Shown: positions 44,877 to 55,027, counted from the first letter of the stretch. The stretch: 64,000 nucleotides of DNA from Leguminivora glycinivorella (GCF_023078275.1 NC_062982.1:5034501-5098500); one strand, 5' to 3'. The notes: generated by a model not told the origin, from the sequence alone. Program-made: numbers and translations.

Positions 44877-44988
44877 CGGGCCATTTCTCAAAACTGAAAG
44901 TTACAAGTGGAAGTCTCTTTCCAACTTGTCATATTAGACATTGACTGCCGCTTGTAAATTGTAACTTGTAGCTTCAAGAAATGGGACC
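44877..44988. mobile_element. MITE (GGGCCATTTCTCAAAACTG), complete copy
   Basis: The left end GGGCCATTTCTCAAAACTG and right end GCTTCAAGAAATGGGACC are imperfect inverted complements. CTTGTAAATTGTAACTTGTA is inside. Confidence 0.65.
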
Positions 44989-45030
44989 ACCGCTTTATGG
45001 CAGAAAAATGTATATAATCGTGTCAGATTA

Positions 45031-45273
45031 TTTTCCCCTCACTAGCTCGGAAACACGTGTTTTGTCCTTCAATACCAGCGGGTAAAAACGCATTTTATCC
45101 ACTAGTGGGTAAAGTAATTTAACCTTGAATAAAGTCAAATTAACTGCTTTAAAATTCATAAAAGTAGGTGAATCTAGTAATAAAGATGATTTACCACCTG
45201 TGGAACAGTGGAAGCAGTGATAAACGCATTTTTTGCGTTGTAGTTTCCTCGCTATAATAGTGAGGGGAAAAAT
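45031..45273. mobile_element. Foldback MITE (TTTTCCCCTCACTA)
   Basis: TTTTCCCCTCACTAG at the left pairs with TAGTGAGGGGAAAA at the right. AAACGCATTTT and related motifs occur symmetrically inside. Confidence 0.65.
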
Positions 45274-45456
45274 TTTGTGTTACACTCGGGTGCAAATGTA
45301 TTTTACTTCTCGTGTGTTAAAAAACTCGCAAGTTCAGGATTCTATTCTCGAACCACTCGCTTCGCTCGTGGTTCAACTATAGAATCCTTTCACTTGCTCG
45401 TTTTTCAATTCCACACTCGGCGTTAAAATACAACTTTGCCCCCTTGTATAACAAAT
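45274..45456. mobile_element. Foldback MITE (TTTGTGTTACACTCGG)
   Basis: The left arm TTTGTGTTACACTCGGGTGC pairs imperfectly with GCCCCCTTGTATAACAAA. The centre CGAACCACTCGCTTCGCTCG / GTGGTTC is palindromic, so nearly the whole element folds. Confidence 0.6.
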
Positions 45457-45490
45457 AACTATTTTCTGCCTTTGTTGTGTAATAGTACAT

Positions 45491-45610
45491 TACGATACAA
45501 GTGCGTAAAAAAAGGAAGTTCGAAACGAGTGGCGATAAATTAAAACACGACCGAAGGGAGTGTTTTAAATCGACACGAGTTACGAATTTCCTTTTCGCAC
45601 GTGTATCGTA
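45491..45610. mobile_element. Foldback MITE (TACGATACAAGTGCG)
   Basis: TACGATACAAGTGCG at the left pairs with CGCACGTGTATCGTA at the right; AAAACAC / GTGTTTT lie at the centre. Confidence 0.65.
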
Positions 45611-45615
45611 CGACG

Positions 45616-45713
45616 TTTTTCAGTACAGATGAGCCTCCGAAGTTTCGACCTGGCATATAATAAACCACTTCTCGCACTAGTGCGTAAAAAAAACACCTTC
45701 TGTACTGAAAAAT
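45616..45713. mobile_element. Foldback MITE (TTTTTCAGTACAGA)
   Basis: TTTTTCAGTACAGA and TCTGTACTGAAAAA form the ends; the interior includes CGCACTAGTGCG. Confidence 0.6.
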
Positions 45714-45761
45714 ATTTTTACGGGTGGCCGTACCTACACTTTTCTGATTTCTCACACTATG

Positions 45762-45873
45762 TTAGTACTGTGAATGTGACTAACAGACTAATGTCCTCAA
45801 TGAACGAGCCGTGACATCGGGGAAACTGAATCGGCTTCGTTGACGGATGCGATGCGCCTGACTTGATTTCACG
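45762..45873 (+). repeat. Direct repeat flanking the MITE cluster, copy 2
   Basis: It matches 44487-44580 through GACTAATGTCCTCAATGAAC and GAGCCGTGACATCGGGGAAA to TTGATTTCACGGC, with an insertion of about 10 bp. A decayed relative lies at 54280-54335. Confidence 0.75.
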
Positions 45874-46130
45874 GCTCCACAGCACTGTCTCAACAATATT
45901 CAATAATTGTATTACTTAGGTCTCAAAGTTCCAGTGTAACCTGATACCCAGTAGATACCTGGCAACAATTAATAACGCACCTGTAGGAATCTACTAGAAG
46001 CACATAATACTCTGGAAAAGAGTAACTAACCCTACTTAATGCGATACTTGCTTACAAATATTAAAGAAGTAGATTATTTTTATTTTAGTAGGTAGCTTAA
46101 ATAGAGTTATATTATATATACTCATGCTCA

Positions 46131-46300
46131 TGTATGTATTCATGCCTGTATTCACTAAAGGGCTAGGCAGAGTACCTACCTAAATGAACTGCTAAAGTTT
46201 CAGTGCTACTGTTAACAATCAAGAGGTTGAAAGAAATCGACACAATCGACTTCTACGACGCCCACGGGAGGAAAGGTGGTCAAGGACACGGGGAAATTAG
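46131..46300 (+). repeat. Interspersed repeat (GGCTAGGCAGAG core), decayed copy
   Basis: A shorter, diverged version of 31618-31868, recognisable by AAAGGGCTAGGCAGAG and CGACTTCTACGACGCCCACG. Confidence 0.55.
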
Positions 46301-46310
46301 TTGTTATACA

Positions 46311-46430
46311 CGTTAAACTTTCGTGAGACATATTCAAATAATTTATGCATCGACGGTTGTACTCACGTTATTTTAAATCGCAATTGCTGCGACATAAAAT
46401 AACGTGAATACAACCGTCGATTCAATAATT
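46311..46430. mobile_element. Foldback repeat containing the Helitron empty site
   Basis: ATCGACGGTTGTACTCACGT (from 46348) pairs with ACGTGAATACAACCGTCGAT, and TTATTTTAAATCG with CGACATAAAATAA. The left flank CGTTAAACTTTCGTGAGACA and following TATTCAAATAAT form the unoccupied version of the site filled at 35592. Confidence 0.65.
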
Positions 46431-46489
46431 ATTTTAAATTAGTTGTATTCAAAATAATCGCGCTTCTCAACACCTTTAGAACAGGGACC

Positions 46490-46715
46490 GGCCCGCTATC
46501 CCTTATACGGGGTTTTGTATGGGTATTTCGTTAGACTTAACTTACCCTACCCTTTTGACGCGATACCCTTTCATTTTGCTTTTAAAGCCCTAACGAAAGC
46601 GCTTACCTAAAATAGCCCAATACCCTTTCAAAACCCTTATCATCGGCTCAGCCTAACGCCATAAGGGTAAGCCTTATACTGGGTTTTATTTGCTTTCCCT
46701 TATAGCATATCGTGC
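46490..46715. other. AAGGG/CCCTT-rich segment left of the satellite
   Basis: Many pentamers of the type CCCTT or AAGGG occur (for example CTTACCCTACCCTTTTG, AACCCTTAT, ATAAGGGTAAGCCTTATA). A similar composition recurs at 53560-53790 on the other side of the arrays. No coding capacity. Confidence 0.4.
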
Positions 46716-46894
46716 GAGTTTAAATCCTGTACCTCGCTCATAAAGCACACATTACTCCGAACGAAATAACATACGATCGTTACCTACGGTGGCACTGTGT
46801 GTGATATTTGCGCGTTTCTGTTTGATGGAAACGGCTGTAGATAAAATAAGGTTCAATTTTCAATACCAAATACTTATAGTTATGATAGGCTCCT

Positions 46895-46931
46895 TCTTTA
46901 CTCAGGTGTAACACAGGCAAACGCTGCTTTT
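46895..46931 (+). repeat. Fragment of 120-bp satellite left of the family 3 insertion
   Basis: GTGTAACACAGGCAAACGCT followed by GCTTTT is satellite sequence. It is cut off by the family 3 repeat and resumes at ATCGGACTTGTCTTGATGAG (47463). Confidence 0.75.
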
Positions 46932-47459
46932 TAGGGTTCCGTAGTCAACTAGGAACCCTTATAGTTTCGCCATGTCTGTCTGTCCGTCCGTCCGTCCGTC
47001 CGCGGATAATCTCAGTAACCGTTAGAACTAGTAAGCTGAAATTTGGTCCCAATATGTATATCAATCACGCCAAAAGAGTGCAAAAATAAAAAATGGAAAA
47101 AAAAAATTTGGGTACCCCCCCTACATGTAAAGTAGGGGCTGATAATATTTTTCATTCCAACCCCAACGTGTGATATATTGTTGGATAGGTATTTAAGAAT
47201 GAATAAAGGGTTTACTAAGATTGCTTTTTGATAATATTAATATTTTCGGAAATAATCGCTCCTAAAGGAAAAAAAGTGCGTCCCCCCCCCCTCTAACTTT
47301 TGAACCACAAGTTTAAAAAATATGAAAAAAATCACAAAAGTAGAACTTTGTAAAGACTTTCTAGGAAAATTGTTTTGAACTTGATAGTTTTTGAGAAACA
47401 TATGGAAAACTTCGGAACCCTACACTAAGCGTGGCCCGACACGCTCTTGGCCGCTTTTT
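46932..47459 (-). repeat. Interspersed repeat family 3, copy inserted into the satellite
   Basis: This is the reverse complement of the family at 9361-9937: it starts AGGGTTCCGTAGTCAACTAG and ends GACACGCTCTTGGCCG plus a T run. Satellite sequence lies on both sides, so this is an insertion into a monomer. Confidence 0.8.
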
Positions 47460-50400
47460 TTTATCGGACTTGTCTTGATGAGTACCCGATGTCTTGTCTA
47501 GCTGATGCTGAACCCTGGCTGCACCTAGGGGAACTCGGGTTTAGTGTAAGACAGGCAAACGCTGATTTCGTCATCGGACTTGTCTTGATGAGTACTCGAG
47601 TGAGCAGTATCCGAAGTCCAGCTGATGCTGAACCCTGGCTGTACCTAGGGGAACTCGGGTTTAGTGTAACACAGGCAAACGCTGTTTTCGACATCGGACT
47701 TGTCTTGATGAGTACTCGAGTGAGCAGTACCCGAAGTCCAGCTGATGCTGAACCCTGGCTGCACCTAGGGGAACTCGGGTTTAGTGTAACACAGGCAAAC
47801 GCTGTTTTCGTCATCGGACTTGTCGTGATGAGTACTCGAGTGAGCAGTACCCGAAGTCCAGCTGATGCTGAACCTTGGCTGCACCTAGGGGAACTCGGGT
47901 TTAGTGAAACACAGGCAAACGCTGTTTTCGTCATCGGACTTGTCTTGATGAGTACTCGAGTGAGCAGTACCCGAAGTCCAGCTGATGCTGAACCCTGGCT
48001 GCATCTAGGGGAACTCGGGTTTAGTGTAACACAGGCAAACGCTGTTTTCGTCATCGGACTTGTCTTGATGAGTACTCGAGTGAGCAGTACCCAAAGTCCA
48101 GCTGATGCTGAACCCTGGCTGCACCTATGGGAACTCGGGTTTAGTGTAACACAGGCAAACGCTGTTTTCGTCATCGGACTTGTCTTGATGAGTACTCGAG
48201 TGAGCAGTACCCGAAGTCCAGCTGATGCTGAACCTTGGCTGCACCTAGGGGAACTCAGGTTTAGTGAAACACAGGCAAACGCTGTTTTCGTCATCGGACT
48301 TGTCTTGATGAGTACTCGAGTGAGCAATACCCGAAGTCCAGCTGATGCTGAACCCTGGCTGCATCTAGGGGAACTCGGGTTTAGTGTAACACAGGCAAAC
48401 GCTGTTTTCGTCATCGGACTTGTCTTGATGAGTACTCGAGTGAGCAGTACCCGAAGTCCAGCTGATGCTGAACCCTGGCTGCATCTAGGGGAACTCGGGT
48501 TTAGTGTAACACAGGCAAACGCTGTTTTCGTCATCGGACTTGTCTTGATGAGTACTCGAGTGAGCAGTACCCAAAGTCCAGCTGATGCTGAACCCTGGCT
48601 GCACCTATGGGATCTCGGGTTTAGTGTAACGCAGGCAAACGCTGTTTTCGTCATCGGACTTGTCTTGATGAGTACTCGAGTGAGCAGTACCCGAAGTCCA
48701 GTTGATGCTGAACCCTGGCTGCACCTAGGGGAACTCGGGTTTAGTGTAACACAGGCAAACGCTGTTTTCGTCATCGGACTTGTCTTGATGAGTACTCGAG
48801 TGAGCAGTACCCGAAGTCCAGCTGATGCTGAACCTTGGCTGCACCTAGGGGAACTCGGGTTTAGTGAAACACAGGCAAACGCTGTTTTCGTCATCGGACT
48901 TGTCTTGATGAGTACTCGAGTGAGCAGTACCCGAAGTCCAGCTGATGCTGAACCCTGGCTGCATCTAGGGGAACTCGGGTTTAGTGTAACACAGGCAAAC
49001 GCTGTTTTCGTCATCGGACTTGTCTTGATGAGTACTCGAGTGAGCAGTACCCAAAGTCCAGCTGATGCTGAACCCTGGCTGCACCTATGGGAACTCGGGT
49101 TTAGTGTAACACAGGCAAACGCTGTTTTCGTCATCGGACTTGTCTTGATGAGTACTCGAGTGAGCAGTACCCGAAGTCCAGCTGATGCTGAACCTTGGCT
49201 GCACCTAGGGGAACTCAGGTTTAGTGAAACACAGGCAAACGCTGTTTTCGTCATCGGACTTGTCTTGATGAGTACTCGAGTGAGCAATACCCGAAGTCCA
49301 GCTGATGCTGAACCCTGGCTGCATCTAGGGGAACTCGGGTTTAGTGTAACACAGGCAAACGCTGTTTTCGTCATCGGACTTGTCTTGATGAGTACTCGAG
49401 TGAGCAGTACCCGAAGTCCAGCTGATGCTGAACCCTGGCTGCATCTAGGGGAACTCGGGTTTAGTGTAACACAGGCAAACGCTGTTTTCGTCATCGGACT
49501 TGTCTTGATGAGTACTCGAGTGAGCAGTACCCAAAGTCCAGCTGATGCTGAACCCTGGCTGCACCTATGGGAACTCGGGTTTAGTGTAACGCAGGCAAAC
49601 GCTGTTTTCGTCATCGGACTTGTCTTGATGAGTACTCGAGTGAGCAGTACCCGAAGTCCAGTTGATGCTGAACCCTGGCTGCACCTAGGGGAACTCGGGT
49701 TTAGTGTAACACAGGCAAACGCTGTTTTCGTCATCGGACTTGTCTTGATGAGTACTCGAGTGAGCAGTACCCGAAGTCCAGCTGATGCTGAACCTTGGCT
49801 GCACCTATGGGAACTCGGGTTTAGTGTAACGCAGGCAAACGCTGTTTTCGTCATCGGACTTGTCTTGATGAGTACTCGAGTGAGCAGTACCCGAAGTCCA
49901 GTTGATGCTGAACCCTGGCTGCACCTAGGGGAAATCGGGTTTAGTGTAACACAGGCAAACGATGTTTTCGTCATCGGACTTGTCTTGATCAGTACTCGAG
50001 TAAGCAATACCCAAAGTCCAGCTGATGCAGAACCCTGGCTGCACCTAGGGGAACTCGGGTTTAGAGTAACACAGGCAAACGCTGTTTTCGTCATCGGACT
50101 TGTCTTGATGACTACTCAAGTGAGCAATACCCAAAGTCCCGCTGATGCTGAACCCTGGCTGCACCTAGGGGAACTCGGGTTTAGTGTAACACAGGCAAAC
50201 GCTGTTTTCGTCATCGGACTTGTCTTGATGAGTACTTGAGTGAGCAGTACCCGAAGTGTAGCTGATGCTGAACTCTGTTTGCACCTAGGGGAACTCGGGT
50301 TTAGTGTAACACAGGCAAACGCTGTTTTCGTCATTGGACTTGTCTTAATGAGTATTTGGGTGAGCTGTACCCGAGATAGAGCTGATGCTGAAACCTGGCT

Positions 50401-50560
50401 GTACCTAGGGGAACTCGGGTTTGGTGTAACATAGGCAAACTCTGTTTGCGTCATCGGACTTGTCTTGACGAGGACTTGGGTGCGCAATAGCCAAGACAGC
50501 GTTGTAGCTGAGCCCTGGCGGTATCTAGGGCAACTCTGGTTTCGGTGCATTATAATATAG
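47460..50560 (+). repeat. 120-bp satellite, array A (about 26 units)
   Basis: Monomers of exactly 120 bp (for example 47861-47980) contain GCTGATGCTGAACCCTGGCT, GGGGAACTCGGGTTTAGTG and ACACAGGCAAACGCTG. Because 120 is a multiple of three, frames lacking a stop in the monomer stay open for kilobases: 930 codons on plus (47447-50239) and 877 on minus (47461-50094). I do not treat these as genes. Units 4-11 (47861-48820) and 12-19 (48821-49780) are a higher-order duplication. The last units (50240-50560) are progressively diverged. Confidence 0.9.
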
Positions 50561-51004
50561 AAATATTTCATGCAATGTCAAGTTAGGCATAAAACATAAT
50601 ATTAACTGAACAAAAATCCTACCAGAAGTGAATATTAACATCAAGTAGTTAGAACAAATTTATTAATTTGCCATACATAAAACACTTTATTTATGTCTAA
50701 AAAAATACGTATGTATATCCATTTGAATATCAAAATTAAGTACAATCGATTTCACTAATAGTAACACAGGGAATAAAGAGAATACTGGAGTTCCAAGCGT
50801 CCATAGACTGCGGTAACTATTTACTATCAGACGGGCTGTATGCTTGATTGCCACCAGAAAAGTATTTCTGTTTCAAACGATCTTCATAGAATTCACAACA
50901 ATCAACAGAAATAGTTTGACAGATTCTATGGTACTACTCAACTCAACCAAGTACCAGTCATAAAGACGAGTCTAAGATATTTCACACGAAACATACTATG
51001 AACA
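50561..51004. other. Spacer between the inverted satellite arrays
   Basis: About 440 bp of non-satellite DNA. A stretch near 50805-50865 (TAACTATTTACTATCAGACG, GGGCTGTATGCTTGATTGCC) resembles a LINE 3' end. No gene is supported. Confidence 0.55.
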
Positions 51005-53155
51005 GAAAACAGCGTTTATTTATATTGCACCGGTACCACCAGGTCTCAGCTACAGCACTGGCTTGGGTACTGCGCACCCAAGTCCTCATAAAGGCAGGGC
51101 CTATAACGGAAACCGGGTTTGTCTATGTTGCACCAAACCTAAGTTCCCCTAGGTACAGCCAGAGTTCAATATCAGCTTTACCAGTACTCATCAAGACAAG
51201 TCCGCTGACAAAAACAGCGTTTACCTATGTTGCACGAAACCCGAGTTCCCCTAGGAATAGCCAGGGTTCAGCATTAGCTCTACCTTGGTTACTGCTGACT
51301 CAAGTACTCATCAAGACAAATCCGATGACGAAAACAGCGTTTGCCTATGTTGCACGAAACCCGAGTTCCCCTAGGAATAGCCAGGGTTCAGCATCAGCTC
51401 TACTCTGGTTACTGCTCACTCAAGTACTCATCAAAACAAGTCCGATGACGAAAACAGCGCTTGCCTATGTTACACCAAACCCGCGTTCCCATGGGAAAAG
51501 CCAGGGTTCAGCATCAGCTCTACCTTGGTTACTGCTCACTCAAGTACTCATCAAGACCAGTCCGATGACGAAAACAGCGTTTGCCTATGTTGCACGAAAC
51601 CCGAGTTCCCTTAGGAATAGCCAGGGTTCAGCATCAGCTCTACCTTGGTTACTGCTCACTCAAGTACTCATCAAGACAAGTTCGATGACGAAAACAGCGC
51701 TTGCCTATGTTACTCCAAACCCGCGTTCCCCTAGGAATAGCCAGGGTTCAGCATCAGCTCTACCTTGGTTACTGCTCACACAAGTACTCACCAAGACAAG
51801 TCCGGTGAAGAAAACAGCGCTTGCCTATGTTACTCCAAACCCGCGTTCCCCTGGGAAAAGCCAGGGTTCAGCATCAGGTCTACCTTGGTTACTGCTCACT
51901 CAAGTACTCACCAAGACAAGTCCGGTGAAGAAAACAGCGCTTGCCTATGTTACTCCAAACCCGCGTTCCCCTGGGAAAAGCCAGGGTTCAGCATCAGCTC
52001 TACCTTGGTTACTGATCACTCAAGTACTCATCAATACAAGTCCGATAAAGAAAACAGCGTTTGCCTATGTTGCACGAAACCCGAGTTCCCTTAGGAGTAG
52101 CCAGGGTTCAGCATCAGCTCTACCTTGGTTACTGCTCACACAAGTACTCATCAAAACAAGTCCGATGACGAAAACAGCGCTTGCCTATGTTACACCAAAC
52201 CCACGTTCCCCTGGGAAAAGCCAGGGTTCAGCATCAGCTCTACCTTGGTTACTGCTCACTCAAGTACTCATCAAGACCAGTCCGATGACGAAAACAGCGT
52301 TTGCCTATGTTGCACGAAACCCGAGTTCCCTTAGGAATAGCCAGGGTTCAGCATCAGCTCTACCTTGGTTACTGCTCACTCAAGTACTCATCAAGACAAG
52401 TTCGATGACGAAAACAGCGCTTGCCTATGTTACTCCAAACCCGCGTTCCCCTAGGAATAGCCAGGGTTCAGCATCAGCTCTACCTTGGTTACTGCTCACA
52501 CAAGTACTCACCAAGACAAGTCCAGTGAAGAAAACAGCGCTTGCCTATGTTACTCCAAACCCGCGTTCCCCTGGGAAAAGCCAGGGTTCAGCATCAGCTC
52601 TACCTTGGTTACTGCTCACTCAAGTACTCACCAAGACAAGTCCGGTGAAGAAAACAGCGCTTGCCTATGTTACTCCAAACCCGCGTTCCCCTGGGAAAAG
52701 CCAGGGTTCAGCATTAGCTCTACCTTGGTTACTGCTCACTCAAGTACTCATCAATACAAGTCCGATGAAGAAAACAGCGTTTGCCTATGTTGCACGAAAC
52801 CCGAGTTCCCTTAGGAGTAGCCAGGGTTCAGCATCAGCTCTACCTTGGTTACTGCTCACTCAAGTACTCATCAAGACAAGTCCGATGACGAAAACAGCGC
52901 TTGCCTATGTTACTCCAAACCCGCGTTCCCCTAGGAATAGCCAGGGTTCAGCATCAGCTCTACCTTGGTTACTGCTCACTCAAGTACTCATCAAAACAAG
53001 TCCGATGACGAAAACAGCGCTTGCCTATGTTAAACCAAACCCGCGTTCCCCTGGGAAAAGCCAGGGTTCAGCATCAGCTCTATCTTAGGAACTGCTCACC
53101 CAATTAACTCATCAAGGCGAGTTGGATGACGAAAACGGCTTGTTTTTATGTTGGC
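51005..53155 (-). repeat. 120-bp satellite, array B, inverted relative to array A (about 18 units)
   Basis: Monomers read AACAGCG.TTGCCTATGTT, AGCCAGGGTTCAGCATCAGC and CTCAAGTACTCATCAAGAC, the reverse complement of the array A monomer with about 10 per cent divergence. One frame stays open for 696 codons (50998-53088), again because the unit is 120 bp. One early unit near 51175 lacks 18 bp. Units at 51421-52140 and 52141-52860 are a six-unit higher-order duplication. The first unit next to the spacer is the most diverged. Confidence 0.9.
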
Positions 53156-53221
53156 AATTAACGTTTTCAATGTGTAATGTTAATGGTTAATTGTATTGAT
53201 TTTCGCCCAACACTGTATATT

Positions 53222-53390
53222 TACATGCATACATACATATTTACATAATTATATTCATACATACATACCTACATACATTCATACATACCTACATACATTC
53301 ATACGTACGAACGTACATACTGATCTATGGGCGACGATGATCATTTACCATCAGGCGATCCATCACTTCCTTGTCTCCCAGTTCATTAAC
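53222..53390. repeat. (CATA)n-type microsatellite and LINE 3'-end-like sequence
   Basis: ACATACATAC-rich DNA at 53222-53320 is followed by TTACCATCAGGCGATCCATC, which recalls the LINE 3'-end motif also seen near 9313 and 50840. Confidence 0.5.
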
Positions 53391-53870
53391 AATAATTTCT
53401 AGCCGTGTTCTACTTTTATCCAACGAAAACATGTTTCGTTGCAAAATTAAAAATGGGGCGCATAGTGCGGAGTGGCAACAGCGCATTTTCCTTCCTGTTC
53501 TTACAATAGCTTAGATTCATAATCCTGTCTCTTTTACGCAAGGCTCGACTACGCTTTAACAAAAGGGAAAGCCTTATAAATAGCGCTTAAAATAAGGGTA
53601 ACCCTTATTAAAGGCTTGCAAGCCGTATCGGATAGCGCTAAGCCAATGCACAGGGCTAGCTTTATTGTTTTGCTTAGTTTTTTGTAAGGGCTAGTCAAAT
53701 GAATGGGCTTGCAGTTCGAAAGGGAGAGTCTCTCGATTGGGTCGTCCTTACGTTAGGGATTCCCAATGAAAGGCTTGTAGCGTAGTTACCAAAACGCTTT
53801 TACAAACATATCGGCATCATCTCTGCATCTGAGTACTGACGTTAAGAGCCAGTCCGCGCATATGATCAGG
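53391..53870. other. AAGGG-rich segment right of the satellite, no gene
   Basis: Repeated AAGGG and CCTTA motifs (AAAAGGGAAAGCCTTATA, AAGGGTAACCCTTATTAAAG) occur at 53560-53790. Nothing coding is seen. Confidence 0.4.
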
Positions 53871-53999
53871 GGGGTTACCATGACGTACTAAAGACGTTCA
53901 GTTTAGGTTGAGAGAAAGGGACACAGCTATAGCAGTTACATAGCTCCGTCCCTCTCTCTCAACCTAAACTGAACGGCTTTAGCACGTCATGGTAACCCC
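53871..53999. mobile_element. Foldback MITE (GGGGTTACCATGACGT)
   Basis: GGGGTTACCATGACGT at the left pairs with ACGTCATGGTAACCCC at the right. Pairing continues through CGTTCAGTTTAGGTTGAGAG for a total stem of about 55 bp. 129 bp in all. Confidence 0.8.
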
Positions 54000-54012
54000 G
54001 CTGTAACTAACC

Positions 54013-54210
54013 AAAAAAATAAAATTTTGAGAAAACCCCGATTTGGACCGATTTTCATGACACATGGCTAAGAACACTCCCGACTAATTCAGCTTCAAAC
54101 AAAAAACACTAAATCAATATCGGTTCATCCGTGGGAGCTACGATGCCACAGGCAGACAGACACGTCAAACTTACATTAGGTACCCCGTCGTTTCTGCGTC
54201 GGGAGTTAAA
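54013..54210 (-). repeat. Interspersed repeat family 1, minus-strand copy
   Basis: The TTTTCATGACACATGG, GGTTCATCCGTGGGAGC and CCGTCGTTTCTGCGTCGGGA blocks are present in mirrored order. The microsatellite is nearly lost. Confidence 0.7.
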
Positions 54211-54431
54211 AACACACTAAAAAATATGAGTTTTCTCGAGCATCCTGTACGATGTAAAGTGGTTCGCCTCAGGCGTAGAAGCCGATAAGAATAGTGAACG
54301 AGATGCGCCTGAGTCGATTTCACGCCGGTAAGCCGCTCAGACCAATTTAACGCGTATCACGGACAAGGACCTTAAAGGTCAGGTTTTGTTCACATTGAAT
54401 TCTGTACTACTTGAGAATAAATTTCAGTTTT

Positions 54432-54895
54432 TGTAGCGGCGTTTAATTGGTGAGGCTACTTACATTTGTCCAGAGGCGCTTGTGGGGCCACGTGGAAACA
54501 CTTTGGGAAAATCCTCACACTAAAACGATTGTCACATATAAACGGAAGCTTAGGTCACTGGGTTTTGATATCACTTGAATGTCAATTTTCACGTTTATGT
54601 CGCGCCGGTGCACCGATAACTATTTTTAATTCGTAATAACGGGAGCGCAGATCATGGCGCTCGCACGGTCGAAGAGAGAGTTTTTTTTTATATATCCGCC
54701 AGGTGGCGTGGTGGGGCACCGGAAAGTCGCTTTGGGACTTCTGTAATTGCCAGCTCCAAAAAACTGTGCTACATATACATGGAAACAAGTATTCTTTCAA
54801 AATTGTGTTGCCTTGTATGTATGAAAATGAAATAACTATTTAACTATATCAAGAAAAGAAATTAAAACTAAAAATCTCTGTTCCTCGACGGAACA
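54432..54895 (-). repeat. 3' LTR of the BEL element (464 bp)
   Basis: On the minus strand it begins TGTTCCGTCGAGGAACAGAG and ends ATTAAACGCCGCTACA. The first 17 bases form a small hairpin (TGTTCC / GGAACA). It is identical by eye to the 5' LTR over its last ~360 bp. Confidence 0.85.
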
Positions 54896-55027
54896 TGCCG
54901 CTCACCTTAAAAGACACGGAGTGACTTTTAAAAGAAAATAAAAAAAGAAACCATACGAAAGTATACCAAAATATTTTATGAAACTTATATTTAACTTAAC
55001 ATTAAGAGTCGTAACGATTGTATAAGT

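Noticed and set aside
47447..50239. 930-codon plus-strand and 877-codon minus-strand open frames as a giant repetitive protein gene
   Set aside because: They arise because the 120-bp monomer is a multiple of three and lacks stops in those frames on both strands. The plus-strand frame is closed by a stop in the array B monomer, and differences between units are mostly amino-acid changing.
50998..53088. 696-codon frame in array B as a protein-coding gene
   Set aside because: Same explanation; no signal peptide, promoter or codon-position bias supports coding, although the frame shared with array A is noted as a finding.
47460..53155. CRISPR-like array
   Set aside because: The repeats are contiguous 120-bp monomers with no unique spacers and no cas genes, in a eukaryotic context.
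54582..54800. 72-codon frame present identically at 54582-54800 and 59833-60051 as a conserved small gene
   Set aside because: Both lie in the LTRs of the BEL element, so their identity only reflects LTR identity.
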